Source: Flavobacteriales bacterium (lineage in GTDB: Bacteria > Bacteroidota > Bacteroidia > Flavobacteriales_D > Sanyastnellaceae). Taken from it: 14,564 bases of DNA. A model generated the notes under the pieces. The model was not told the origin of the DNA. It saw only the letters and a list, made by a program, of their open reading frames with translations, and ran no database searches. The stretch spans positions 1-14,564 of the forward strand of contig JAIYCK010000162.1 in NCBI GenBank assembly GCA_027488055.1, given 5' to 3'. Every line of letters starts with the position of its first letter. Within the stretch, counting starts at the first letter, position 1. Shown here piece after piece: positions 1 through 7,449 of the stretch. The translations under genes and the position numbers were made by a program.

Positions 1-935
1 ATAGAACCTGGCCGATACTGCGCCTGAGTTGCTCGATTGAACAATGGTTTTTGTGGATCTGAATTGAGGACATTAAAATTATGCCCGCGCACGCGCCCCA
101 CAAGGAGATTGGGGTCATAGGTTGGTGCCGAAACCAAGGCTAAAATCTCACCTGTTTTGGGTTCAATGGCCACAATGCAACCTCTTTTGTTCTGCATCAA
201 TTTCTCCCCATACCGCTGTAGTTCTGCATCGATGGTACAGATGAGGTCTGTACCCTTCACGGCTGGCTTATCTTGCTTATCGTTGGCTCCTTCTTTGATG
301 TTTCCACGGTTGTCACGAAAAGCATAATTGATTCCCTTTACACCACGCAAATCTTCCTCATATGCTTGCTCTATACCCGACTTGCCGATGTACTCCTGTT
401 TGGTATAATCGCCCTTGCGCGCTTCATATTCTTTAGGAGATATTTTGCCCACATCACCCAAGAACAATGCGCCAATTCCTTGCGGATATACTCGCAGGGT
501 GCGACTTTCTGCGAAGAACCCATTGTACTTGTACAACTGTTCACTGATAGCCGCATAATCAGAGGGAGTGATTTGTTCGACCAACAACTGTGGCTTGTGA
601 AATTCACCCCGATCCTTCGCCCGTTGAAAGGTTTTGTCAATATCGGCTTTGGTGATCGTAAGTAATTTGCAAAACGCAGCAGTATCAAAGGGCTTTACCT
701 TTTTGGGCACCACCATCAAATTGTAAACGGTTTGATTGGTCACCATAGGTATTCCATTGCGATCATAGATCACACCACGCGGGGGATACATGGGAATTTC
801 CTCTTCCGTAAGTGCCCGTGCCTCGTCAGACGATTTGCTGCTGGCAACTTGCAGGATAAATAAACGAACGGCATAGGTAATACCTATGAAACACACGATG
901 ACAATGATGGTGATTCTTCGGGCGTCAAGATTCAC
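1..935 (-). CDS. mrdA: Penicillin-binding protein 2 (peptidoglycan transpeptidase of the elongasome), N-terminal part
   Basis: Cross-links peptidoglycan during lateral wall growth, anchored in the inner membrane with its catalytic domain in the periplasm. I translated 311 full codons from a GTG start at 935-933. Residues about 8-30 form a single membrane anchor. PPRGVIYDRNG (51-61) is the usual opening of the PBP dimerisation domain, and GKSGIEQAYEEDLRG (184-198) is its conserved core. The transpeptidase domain begins around 225 (CTIDAELQ, GCIVAIEPKTGEILALVS). The last full residue is S311 in QYRPGS, the position of the catalytic SxxK serine, so the SxN and KTG motifs lie beyond the window. 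The GTG start shares a 4-base GTGA overlap with the mreD stop and puts the anchor at the N terminus; the next ATG (residue 49) would remove the anchor. The family assignment is very secure; rodA probably follows outside the window. Confidence 0.95.
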   Translation of the reverse strand, partial: MNLDARRITIIVIVCFIGITYAVRLFILQVASSKSSDEARALTEEEIPMYPPRGVIYDRNGIPMVTNQTVYNLMVVPKKVKPFDTAAFCKLLTITKADIDKTFQRAKDRGEFHKPQLLVEQITPSDYAAISEQLYKYNGFFAESRTLRVYPQGIGALFLGDVGKISPKEYEARKGDYTKQEYIGKSGIEQAYEEDLRGVKGINYAFRDNRGNIKEGANDKQDKPAVKGTDLICTIDAELQRYGEKLMQNKRGCIVAIEPKTGEILALVSAPTYDPNLLVGRVRGHNFNVLNSDPQKPLFNRATQAQYRPGS

Positions 936-1456
936 TGTTCAGTGGTTTTGGTGTTGTAAATAATATATTGACCAATGACCATCAAAATGAGGGTGGCCAA
1001 TGAACTCAAGAAGATGTGTGCAATTTGGTAGAAGAAGTCCGAGAAGCGCATCACTTCGATAAAAAACAGAAACCCATGATGAAAGAAGGTACAAATCGCC
1101 GCATAGGTGACATACCATGTGATGCCCATGCGTTGGACCGTGGGCCTTTGCGTGGAGTCATAACCTTCGCGAGGTGACAAAAATTTGTTGACCAAGGGGA
1201 TTACAAAACCCAAAAAGACACAAGCACTGGTGTGCAAACCTACAGGTCCGGTAAAATAATCCATGAGCCATCCCGTCAAAAATGAGATGACCATGACCAA
1301 CCAAGCAGGTGTTTGGAAGGGCAACATGAGTAGGGCAAAGATGTAGACATAGGGCAGAATAAGTCCATCGGAGGCGTTGATACGACCTACCACCAGCGCT
1401 TGGAGAAGCACTAGGAAAAGAATACGAATCGTATTAGCGATGATCTGTTGCAGCAT
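932..1456 (-). CDS. mreD: Rod shape-determining membrane protein MreD
   Basis: Small polytopic inner-membrane protein of the elongasome, thought to connect MreC and the cytoplasmic MreB filaments to the RodA/PBP2 synthase. The 174-residue product is almost entirely hydrophobic, with about five membrane segments (roughly 8-24, 33-48, 51-68, 76-92, 112-134 and a last one at 146-166, some of which may pair). The short polar stretch at 93-110 (SPREGYDSTQRPTVQR) is the main loop. Sequence conservation in MreD is low, so the call rests on length, hydrophobic pattern and its place directly between mreC and the PBP2 gene. Its ATG lies 23 bases inside the end of mreC and its stop overlaps the PBP2 GTG, so translation of all three is probably coupled. 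Confidence 0.92.
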   Translation of the reverse strand: MLQQIIANTIRILFLVLLQALVVGRINASDGLILPYVYIFALLMLPFQTPAWLVMVISFLTGWLMDYFTGPVGLHTSACVFLGFVIPLVNKFLSPREGYDSTQRPTVQRMGITWYVTYAAICTFFHHGFLFFIEVMRFSDFFYQIAHIFLSSLATLILMVIGQYIIYNTKTTEQ

Positions 1457-2282
1457 CCAATTGTTCCATTTGATTGTTCAACGAATCGATTTCATTCTTG
1501 CGAATATCCTCTATGACCATGACGTAATTGAGTTTGCGAAAATCGACACTCAACCGAATTTTAAGTAAATACGTATCTGTATTGGCTTGTTGGATTTCCT
1601 CCACCAAACCCACCATGATGCCCGCAGGGTAATAGGTAGAGAACCCTGTTGTGACAATGCTATCACCCACTTGCACAGGTGCGGTGACGGGAATATCGAT
1701 CAATTCGGCTAGGCCAGGATTGCCACCTTGCCACACCAACGAGCCGTAATACCCCGATTTTTTAAGTTTCACACTTGCTTTGAAATCGCTGTGGAGCACA
1801 GGCATCACCATTGCATAATGATCACTCACACTGCGCACCACACCGACGATACCTCCAATGGCCACAACTCCCATATCAGGTCGAATACCCCCCAAAGCTC
1901 CGCGATCTAAGGTCACATAATTCTTTTCGCGGTTGCTTGTAGCGTTTACCACTTTGGCAGTTTTGAAAAAATAGCGCTGATTGAGAAGGGTATCCACCAA
2001 GGAGTCGATTCCAAAACGTTGCACTTCGTAACTCGTCGGTTGCTCGTTGCGCAATTCCGCAATTTCCAAGGCCAACTCATCGTTGATATCGTTGAGTTTG
2101 ATGTATTGTGCAAGATTGGCTCGTTTGGAATAGATCCCGCCCACCCAATCCGTGCTGTTGCGGATGAACTCGGCGCGATGGTAATTGGTGTTATTGAACA
2201 ACATAGCCAGCGCAAGACCTTGTAGAACAAGGTAAATCAGAAACACATAGAAACGTTTGATCAATTCTACAATGTTCTTCAT
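1434..2282 (-). CDS. mreC: Rod shape-determining protein MreC
   Basis: Bitopic membrane protein whose periplasmic part activates PBP2 and helps organise the elongasome. The 282-residue protein has a short cytoplasmic tail, a membrane helix at about 11-30, then a likely coiled coil at about 55-85 (LNDINDELALEIAELRNEQ). The two beta-barrel domains follow. NYVTLDRG at 121-128 and the glycine-rich MGVVAIGGIVGVV at 137-149 mark the first. GDSIVTTGFSTYYPAGIMVG at 206-225 marks the second, a strong MreC signature. Length is typical for the family. The gene starts 62 bases after mreB ends and overlaps mreD by 23 bases, consistent with one transcript. The last 20 residues are polar and probably disordered. 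Confidence 0.95.
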   Translation of the reverse strand: MKNIVELIKRFYVFLIYLVLQGLALAMLFNNTNYHRAEFIRNSTDWVGGIYSKRANLAQYIKLNDINDELALEIAELRNEQPTSYEVQRFGIDSLVDTLLNQRYFFKTAKVVNATSNREKNYVTLDRGALGGIRPDMGVVAIGGIVGVVRSVSDHYAMVMPVLHSDFKASVKLKKSGYYGSLVWQGGNPGLAELIDIPVTAPVQVGDSIVTTGFSTYYPAGIMVGLVEEIQQANTDTYLLKIRLSVDFRKLNYVMVIEDIRKNEIDSLNNQMEQLDAATDHR

Positions 2283-2344
2283 ATTTCGCTTGGTGGAAAG
2301 TCGTTGACGAGTGAAAAAAAATAATCGTAATCAGGCGCGAATGA

Positions 2345-3370
2345 TTACTCGCGCATGAGGAACTGGAATTTGTTGATGTTTTTCAACGCGATGCCAGTAC
2401 CACGAGCCACGGCGCGCAATGGATCATCTGCCACGTGCACAGGCAATTTTGTTTTCATGCTAATCCGTTTGTCCAAACCGCGCAAGAGAGCGCCACCTCC
2501 GGCCAAATAAATTCCCGTTTTGTAGATATCGGCGCTCAATTCAGGTGGTGTATTTTCCAAACAGCTCATGATGGCCTCTTCGATTTTGGCGATGCTTTTG
2601 TCCAAGGCATGCGCAATCTCAGAATAAGAGACCGTTATTTCCTTTGGAATACCTGTCATCAAATCGCGGCCGCGCACACTGTAATCCGCTGGTGGATTGT
2701 CCAATTCAGGCAAAGCTGCACCTACCTCGATTTTGATTTGTTCTGCCGTGCGCTCACCAATAAGGATATTGTGTTGACGACGCATGTATTCTTCGATGTC
2801 CTGTGTGAGTTCATCACCCGCCACACGAATGTTTTTATCCGTCACAATGCCTCCCAATGCGATCACTGCGATTTCAGAAGTACCACCTCCGATATCAATG
2901 ACCATATTGCCCATCGGCTCCTCCACATCGATGCCAATCCCAATGGCCGCAGCCATCGGCTCATGGATGAGATATACTTCCTTGGCTCCCGCGTGCTCGG
3001 CGCTGTCCTTTACTGCACGTTTTTCTACCTCAGTGATACCACTGGGGATACAGATCACCATGCGCAATTGTGGTGTAAACAGGCCTTTGCCCTTTGCGAT
3101 CATTTTGATCATACCCTTGATCATGTCTTCGGCTGCGTGGAAATCCGCTATCACACCGTCTTTGAGCGGGCGAATGGTTTTGATATTCTCGTGGGTTTTG
3201 CCATGCATTTGCTGCGCCTGTCGGCCAACGGCCACGGTGCGATTCGAAGTGCGATCGCGCGCAATGATACTTGGCTCATCGACAACCACCTTATCATTTT
3301 GAATAATGATTGTATTGGCTGTGCCTAAGTCGATGGCTATTTCTTGGGTCAGGAAGCTGAAAATTCCCAT
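2345..3370 (-). CDS. mreB: Rod shape-determining protein MreB (bacterial actin homologue)
   Basis: Cytoplasmic ATP-binding actin homologue that forms membrane-associated filaments guiding side-wall synthesis. At 341 residues it has the full family length. The actin-fold nucleotide motifs are all visible: phosphate-1 loop IDLGTANT at 13-20, phosphate-2 loop VIDIGGGTSEIAVI at 157-170, and the adenosine motif LAGGGALLRGLD at 289-300. HEPMAAAIGIG (136-146) is also characteristic. The N-terminal MGIFSFLTQE supports ATG at 3370 as the start. It is the first gene of the mre cluster, and a perfect Bacteroidota-type -7 element lies on the same strand at 3492-3499. Several long reading frames on the opposite strand here are by-products of this gene's composition. 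Confidence 0.98.
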   Translation of the reverse strand: MGIFSFLTQEIAIDLGTANTIIIQNDKVVVDEPSIIARDRTSNRTVAVGRQAQQMHGKTHENIKTIRPLKDGVIADFHAAEDMIKGMIKMIAKGKGLFTPQLRMVICIPSGITEVEKRAVKDSAEHAGAKEVYLIHEPMAAAIGIGIDVEEPMGNMVIDIGGGTSEIAVIALGGIVTDKNIRVAGDELTQDIEEYMRRQHNILIGERTAEQIKIEVGAALPELDNPPADYSVRGRDLMTGIPKEITVSYSEIAHALDKSIAKIEEAIMSCLENTPPELSADIYKTGIYLAGGGALLRGLDKRISMKTKLPVHVADDPLRAVARGTGIALKNINKFQFLMRE

Positions 3371-3491
3371 GTTGGTATTGCTAGCTGTGAGGTGTTTCTA
3401 TAATCGAGCGAGGCCTGTGGGTCATCAATCGCTGTATTTCAGTGTCTAAGGACTCCAAAAAACCGCATAACGACCAACAGATTTCAAAAAC

Positions 3492-3499
3492 CAAAGATA
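3492..3499 (-). promoter_or_regulatory. Candidate -7 promoter element for the mre cluster
   Basis: Read on the minus strand the bases are TATCTTTG, a perfect match to the Bacteroidota -7 consensus TAnnTTTG. It would give a leader of roughly 115 bases before mreB. No clear TTTG-type -33 element sits at the usual distance of about 19-21 bases upstream, so this is a motif-level call only. Confidence 0.4.
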
Positions 3500-3683
3500 T
3501 TTGACTCAGAACACCTTGAAGGCCCATGGCTATCAACAAATGAACCGAGTTATTAACTATCTGTTGACGCAAACTTGATCTTATTCGCGTGCCCATCGCT
3601 CGGCATCCCGTCCTCATCTTTTCAAGCAAAAAGCGAAAAAAAATTTAATTGTGATCAGCCCATTATCAAGGATCAAAGCATTG

Positions 3684-3691
3684 TACTTTCG
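3684..3691 (+). promoter_or_regulatory. Candidate -7 promoter element for sodA
   Basis: TACTTTCG differs by one base from TAnnTTTG and would give a leader of about 35-40 bases, A-rich just before the ATG, as is common in Bacteroidota genes that lack a Shine-Dalgarno sequence. A good -33 element is not seen. Confidence 0.3.
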
Positions 3692-3734
3692 CTTCAGTTT
3701 TTGTACGATTTAATACCACAAAAAAAGAAACGAT

Positions 3735-4340
3735 ATGGCATTTACACTTGATCCACTTCCCTACGCCTACGACGCGTTGGAGCCACATATTGATGCGCGC
3801 ACGATGGAAATACACCACAGCAAACATCACGCGGCATATACTACCAATCTGAACAACGCCATAGCGGGCACAGATTTGGAAAATTTGACCATCGAAGAAG
3901 TCATGACAAAGGGCTTTGAGAAAGCACCTGTGCGCAACAATGGCGGTGGCTTTTACAATCACAATTTGTTTTGGGACATCCTTACCCCTGGCGGGGCCAA
4001 CGCACCTTCAGGCGAATTATCCGACGCCCTTGTGGCCGCATTCGGTGACCTCGACAAATTCAAGGAAGAATTTACCAAAGCTGCTACCACTCGTTTTGGT
4101 TCAGGTTGGGCTTGGTTGTGCGCTCACAAAGATGGCAAGCTAGAAATATGTTCTACTGCCAATCAAGACAATCCTTTGATGCCGAGCATAGGTTGCGGTG
4201 GAGCGCCTATTCTGGGATTGGACGTGTGGGAGCATGCATACTATTTGCATTACCAAAATCGTCGTCCAGACTATATCAACGCATTTTTCGCTGTGATCAA
4301 CTGGGACAAAGTAGCTGCGCGTTATGCGGCCGCTAAATGA
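3735..4340 (+). CDS. sodA: Superoxide dismutase, Mn-type of the Fe/Mn family
   Basis: Cytoplasmic enzyme converting superoxide to hydrogen peroxide and oxygen. No signal peptide is present in the 201-residue product, the normal family length. The metal ligands are in place: H27 (MEIHHSKHH), H76 (YNHNLFW), and D163 and H167 in DVWEHAYY (163-170). Second-shell residues favour manganese: the stretch before the second ligand is NNGGGFYNH, with glycine where Fe enzymes carry glutamine, and Q144 in STANQDNPLM occupies the Mn-type glutamine position. A cambialistic enzyme cannot be excluded from sequence. It starts at the ATG beginning MAFTLDPLPYAYDALEPHID, the standard N terminus. It is transcribed alone, divergent from mreB, and ends at a strong terminator 25 bases downstream. 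Confidence 0.97.
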   Translation: MAFTLDPLPYAYDALEPHIDARTMEIHHSKHHAAYTTNLNNAIAGTDLENLTIEEVMTKGFEKAPVRNNGGGFYNHNLFWDILTPGGANAPSGELSDALVAAFGDLDKFKEEFTKAATTRFGSGWAWLCAHKDGKLEICSTANQDNPLMPSIGCGGAPILGLDVWEHAYYLHYQNRRPDYINAFFAVINWDKVAARYAAAK

Positions 4341-4364
4341 CGCTGATCGCGCTAAAAGAATCTC

Positions 4365-4396
4365 AAAAAACCGAAACAAGATGTTTCGGTTTTTTT
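4365..4396 (+). terminator. Rho-independent terminator after sodA
   Basis: An 8-base perfect stem, CCGAAACA (4371-4378) with TGTTTCGG (4382-4389), encloses a 3-base loop AGA. It is followed by seven T residues (4390-4396) and preceded by six A residues that can extend the stem. It lies 25 bases after the sodA stop and separates that gene from ispG. Confidence 0.9.
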
Positions 4397-4479
4397 ATGC
4401 CCCTTCCTCAACTACGCTTCTGATTCGATGAACCAATCGATCTTCCTGATTCACATGAACACGACAAGCGCGCATTTGT

Positions 4480-4487
4480 TATGTTTG
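4480..4487 (+). promoter_or_regulatory. Candidate -7 promoter element for ispG
   Basis: TATGTTTG is a perfect match to the Bacteroidota TAnnTTTG element and ends only four bases before the ispG ATG at 4492. Transcription would then begin at or next to the start codon, giving a leaderless or nearly leaderless message. The upstream terminator means ispG needs its own promoter here. No convincing -33 element is visible. Confidence 0.45.
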
Positions 4488-4491
4488 CGAA

Positions 4492-6438
4492 ATGAATGAG
4501 GAATCGAAGAAATATTGCAATTCACTATTAAGTTACTCGCGATTCGCTACACGCGAAGTGAAAATCGGTGCGTTGAAATTGGGCGGCCACAACCCGATCC
4601 GCCTGCAAAGCATGACCACCACAGACACCATGGATACCGCCGGCACGGTGGCGCAAAGTCAACGGATGATCGACGCAGGCTGTGAATTGGTTCGCATCAC
4701 CGCACCGAGTAAAACCGAAGCCGAAAACCTTGCTCCCATTCAGGCTCAATTGCGTGCAATGGGTTATGACACACCCCTTGTAGCAGACATCCATTTCACA
4801 CCCAACGCAGCCGAAGTCGCGGCTCGTATTGTAGAAAAAGTCAGAGTCAATCCTGGCAATTATGCCGACAAAAAGAAATTTGAAGAGATCGAATATACCG
4901 ATGCAACGTATCATGCAGAACTTGAACGCATTCGTGAGCGCTTTACACCCTTGGTCTTGTTATGCAAAGAACACGGTACTGCCATGCGCATCGGTACCAA
5001 TCATGGCTCGCTAAGTGACCGCATACTCTCTCGCTACGGCGACACCCCTCATGGGATGGTAGAGAGCGCCATGGAATTTTTGCGCATCTGCCGCGATCAC
5101 GATTACCACGATATCGTAATTTCCATGAAAGCCAGCAATACACTTGTCATGGTGCAGGCTTATCGATTGCTAGTGCATGAAATGATGCAACAAGGCATGA
5201 ACTACCCACTGCATTTGGGTGTGACAGAGGCCGGAGATGGCGAGGATGGCCGAATCAAGAGCGCTGTTGGGATAGGAACTTTGCTGGAAGATGGCCTCGG
5301 AGACACCATCCGTGTATCGCTCACAGAGGCACCAGAAGAGGAAATACCAGTAGCGCGCATGTTGGCAGAACGATACATACAGCGCGGGGCCGAAGCAGTA
5401 GGTATTGAAACAGAAAGTCCTATTGATCCCTTTCATTATCATCGGAGAGATACACATGCAGTCTTAAATATAGGAGGTAAAAATGTACCCCGTGTGATCG
5501 CTGATTATTCGCATCGCTCGTCCATCACAGCCGCTTCACTTTTTGCCGTAGGATGCAATTATTCTGTACCGCTGGACAAATGGAATTTAAGTGAAATGGC
5601 GGCTGATTATATCTACGTCGGAAATCAGTCCGTAGCTTTCGAAATTCCCGGAACTTTGGGAATCATCTATGACCAGGAAACTTGGCATATTCACGCTGAC
5701 AATCCGCGCAGCTATCCGTTGATCAAACCGTCTGAGCTGATCACATTCGCGACGGCGCATCCGCAAGTGCCCGCACTTTTTGTGGACGTCGACTGCGATG
5801 AAGTGAATGACTCGTTGATTGCCGATTTGAAGAAGTATCCACAAGCAGTTTTGTTTTTGCGAACGCACCATGACCATGGCATGGCGGCTCAGCGCGCTGC
5901 CTATTTTAGACTGATACAATCCGCTTGTTCCAATCCTGTGATTTCACAACGTGCTTATGACATCGCGGAGGAAGATCCCTTTATGCTCTATGCCAGCACC
6001 GATCTTGGCGCGCTCTTCATTGATGGTCTTGGGGATGGCATCTGTATCAGTGCACCCCAGATTGCGATGCAGCGCGTGAACACTACAAGCTTTGGAATAC
6101 TGCAAGCTACTCGCACACGCATCTCTAAAACAGAATACATATCGTGTCCAAGTTGCGGCCGGACCTTATTTGATTTGCAAGAAACAACGGCTAAAATCAG
6201 AAGTCAAACCAGCCACCTCAAGGGAGTTAAAATTGGAATCATGGGCTGCATTGTGAATGGTCCTGGCGAAATGGCGGATGCAGACTATGGATATGTTGGC
6301 ACGGGTCCCGGAAAGATTACCCTTTACAAAGAGAAAAATGTGGTCAAAAAAAATGTCCCCGAAGAACAGGCTGTGGAAGAATTGATCAATCTGATCAAAT
6401 CACACGGCGACTGGGTGGAGCGTGAAGAACTCGCATAA
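4492..6438 (+). CDS. ispG: 4-hydroxy-3-methylbut-2-enyl diphosphate synthase, long three-domain form
   Basis: Reduces methylerythritol cyclodiphosphate to HMBPP, the penultimate step of the MEP isoprenoid pathway, using a [4Fe-4S] cluster in the cytoplasm. At 648 residues it is the long form found in Bacteroidota, Chlamydiae and plants, against about 370 in E. coli. The TIM-barrel domain spans about 20-290: NPIRLQSMTTTDTMDT (34-49), VRVNPGNYADKKKFEE (117-132), HLGVTEAGDGEDGRIKSAVG (241-260). An insert domain of about 250 residues follows. The reductase domain carries the cluster ligands C552 and C555 (CPSC), C586 and E593 (GCIVNGPGE). The ATG chosen gives KKYCNSLLSYSRFATREV near the N terminus, as expected for this group; no other ATG is close. 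It is expressed separately from sodA. Confidence 0.97.
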   Translation: MNEESKKYCNSLLSYSRFATREVKIGALKLGGHNPIRLQSMTTTDTMDTAGTVAQSQRMIDAGCELVRITAPSKTEAENLAPIQAQLRAMGYDTPLVADIHFTPNAAEVAARIVEKVRVNPGNYADKKKFEEIEYTDATYHAELERIRERFTPLVLLCKEHGTAMRIGTNHGSLSDRILSRYGDTPHGMVESAMEFLRICRDHDYHDIVISMKASNTLVMVQAYRLLVHEMMQQGMNYPLHLGVTEAGDGEDGRIKSAVGIGTLLEDGLGDTIRVSLTEAPEEEIPVARMLAERYIQRGAEAVGIETESPIDPFHYHRRDTHAVLNIGGKNVPRVIADYSHRSSITAASLFAVGCNYSVPLDKWNLSEMAADYIYVGNQSVAFEIPGTLGIIYDQETWHIHADNPRSYPLIKPSELITFATAHPQVPALFVDVDCDEVNDSLIADLKKYPQAVLFLRTHHDHGMAAQRAAYFRLIQSACSNPVISQRAYDIAEEDPFMLYASTDLGALFIDGLGDGICISAPQIAMQRVNTTSFGILQATRTRISKTEYISCPSCGRTLFDLQETTAKIRSQTSHLKGVKIGIMGCIVNGPGEMADADYGYVGTGPGKITLYKEKNVVKKNVPEEQAVEELINLIKSHGDWVEREELA

Positions 6439-6515
6439 AGCTTTAAGCGAACGCAATTCGTCATTAAATTTTGATCCATTCTGTCATCTATACTCGCTGA
6501 CTTTACCCTTATTGA

Positions 6516-6530
6516 TTGATGCGTTATCAT
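6516..6530. promoter_or_regulatory. FNR/CRP-like imperfect inverted repeat upstream of the cbb3 cluster
   Basis: TTGAT-GCGTT-ATCAT has half sites resembling the FNR consensus TTGAT-N4-ATCAA, but with a 5-base spacer and one mismatch. It sits 91 bases before the Usp gene that opens the cbb3 cluster, where oxygen-responsive control would be expected. The call is speculative. Confidence 0.2.
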
Positions 6531-6598
6531 GCGTATCGCTGACTTAAATCATACCATGTGGTGATGGCCGTCACGCTGCATTGTTTGTTCATGGCGCA

Positions 6599-6613
6599 GA
6601 TTTGTATCAAATC
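6599..6613. repeat. Perfect inverted repeat just before the Usp start codon
   Basis: GATTTG (6599-6604), a 3-base centre TAT, and CAAATC (6608-6613) form a perfect 6-base inverted repeat that ends eight bases before the ATG at 6622. It could be an operator or, in the mRNA, a small hairpin covering the ribosome-binding region. The arms are A/T-rich, so chance is possible. Confidence 0.35.
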
Positions 6614-6621
6614 ACGCATCC

Positions 6622-7449
6622 ATGAAAACAATCCTTGTTGGTACCGATTACACAGCCACTGGCAACCGCGCAGTGCGCTATGCCGCCGAAATGGCCTTCC
6701 AATACAAAGCACGTTTGGTTGTGGTGCATGCCACTCAACTCATGCTCGTCACAGAAGCTCCAATGGAACTCAGTTACGTCCTTGATGCCATGGAAGCATC
6801 AGACCACAAGAAAATGCTCTTATTAGAGAACAATTTAAAGCGCAAATATGACATGCGCTTAAAAATAACCACAGAGGTACAAACTGGATTTGTAGCCGAT
6901 ATTATCCAAAACAAATCCCATCAGCACCATCCCGATCTTATTGTGATGGGCATGCCCCAACTCGACTTTTTCAGTCAAAAAATACTAGGAACTGCGGGAT
7001 TAAACATACTGTCCAAAATCGACACACCCATTCTGATCGTGCCCGAGTTGGCGCGTTTCAAAGCGCTAAAAAAAATCGTTCTAGCAGCAGATGGACTCTC
7101 CATCAAATCCAAAAAAGGTTTGAATTTTATCACCGACATTCTAAGCTCAACAGCCACATCGCTATCGTATTTGCACATCAAGGATGATTTATACCCTGGC
7201 TTTCTGAAGCCTTATTGGAATAAACTGCATCAAACTTTTGGTAGTTCACCAAGTCAAGTGCATGAAGTAAGCGCCATTTCAGGAAAGACAGCACAAATCA
7301 TCCAGGATTGGTCCAAAAAACACAAGGCTGATTGGGTGATCGCCGTAGCACGTGAACGCAATATTTTTTGGAACTTGTTTCATGAAAGTATCTCCAAAAA
7401 GCTAGCCTATCTCAGCCAAATTCCAGTACTTCTCATTCACGACAAATGA
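6622..7449 (+). CDS. Universal stress protein with two tandem Usp domains
   Basis: Cytoplasmic Usp-family protein of 275 residues holding two Rossmann-like domains. Domain 1 (1-141) opens with MKTILVGTDYTATGNRAVRY and ends with DLIVMGMPQLDFFSQKILGT and PILIVPEL. Domain 2 (about 150-275) opens KKIVLAADG and ends IPVLLIHD. The ATP-binding motif G-x2-G-x9-G(S/T) is imperfect in domain 1: G110 and G123-T124 are present, but Q113 replaces the second glycine. It is absent in domain 2, which reads AVARERNIFWNLFHESISKK (241-260). ATP binding is therefore uncertain, at least in domain 2. The gene has 183 bases of upstream space and its stop overlaps the next gene by ATGA (7446-7449), so it probably opens the cbb3 transcript. 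The precise role is unknown; a link to oxygen limitation is inferred from position. Confidence 0.92.
   Translation: MKTILVGTDYTATGNRAVRYAAEMAFQYKARLVVVHATQLMLVTEAPMELSYVLDAMEASDHKKMLLLENNLKRKYDMRLKITTEVQTGFVADIIQNKSHQHHPDLIVMGMPQLDFFSQKILGTAGLNILSKIDTPILIVPELARFKALKKIVLAADGLSIKSKKGLNFITDILSSTATSLSYLHIKDDLYPGFLKPYWNKLHQTFGSSPSQVHEVSAISGKTAQIIQDWSKKHKADWVIAVARERNIFWNLFHESISKKLAYLSQIPVLLIHDK

Larger units (their letters stand above)
3371..3734. other. Divergent intergenic region between mreB and sodA
   Basis: This 364-base stretch separates the leftward mre cluster from the rightward superoxide dismutase gene and should hold both promoters. It contains a perfect TATCTTTG on the minus strand (3492-3499) and a near match TACTTTCG on the plus strand (3684-3691). 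An 82-codon minus-strand frame (3381-3629) fits in the gap. It has no family signature that I recognise, is not preceded by a clear ribosome-binding site, and would span the candidate mreB promoter, so I treat it as non-coding. The segment before sodA is A/T-rich. I see no tRNA or convincing structured RNA. Confidence 0.6.
6439..6621. other. Intergenic region upstream of the cbb3 cluster
   Basis: These 183 bases between ispG and the Usp gene are the only sizeable gap ahead of the cbb3 genes and should contain their main promoter. They hold the FNR-like repeat (6516-6530), a short direct repeat of ATGCGT at 6519-6524 and 6529-6534, and the inverted repeat at 6599-6613. I found no good TAnnTTTG element and no convincing terminator for ispG. 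Confidence 0.5.

Noticed and set aside
273..688. Open frames of 130 and 105 codons at the left end
   Set aside because: They overlap the PBP2 gene, whose minus-strand translation is continuous and has clear family motifs.
2435..3328. A 297-codon open frame on the plus strand opposite mreB, plus a 172-codon one at 2784-3302
   Set aside because: Both are fully antisense to an unmistakable mreB and encode histidine/cysteine-rich or low-complexity products with no family features; they arise from codon bias of the real gene.
3548..3558. AGTTA-T-TAACT inverted repeat in the mreB-sodA spacer
   Set aside because: Short, A/T-rich and easily expected by chance in this spacer; not placed against a clear promoter.
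3381..3629. 82-codon minus-strand frame upstream of mreB as a gene
   Set aside because: No recognisable family, no ribosome-binding signal, and the best mreB promoter candidate lies inside it. Kept only as a low-interest observation.
6432..6449. Imperfect palindrome around AAGCTT at the ispG stop, considered as a terminator
   Set aside because: The stem has an A-A mismatch, a loop too tight to form, and no adjacent T run.
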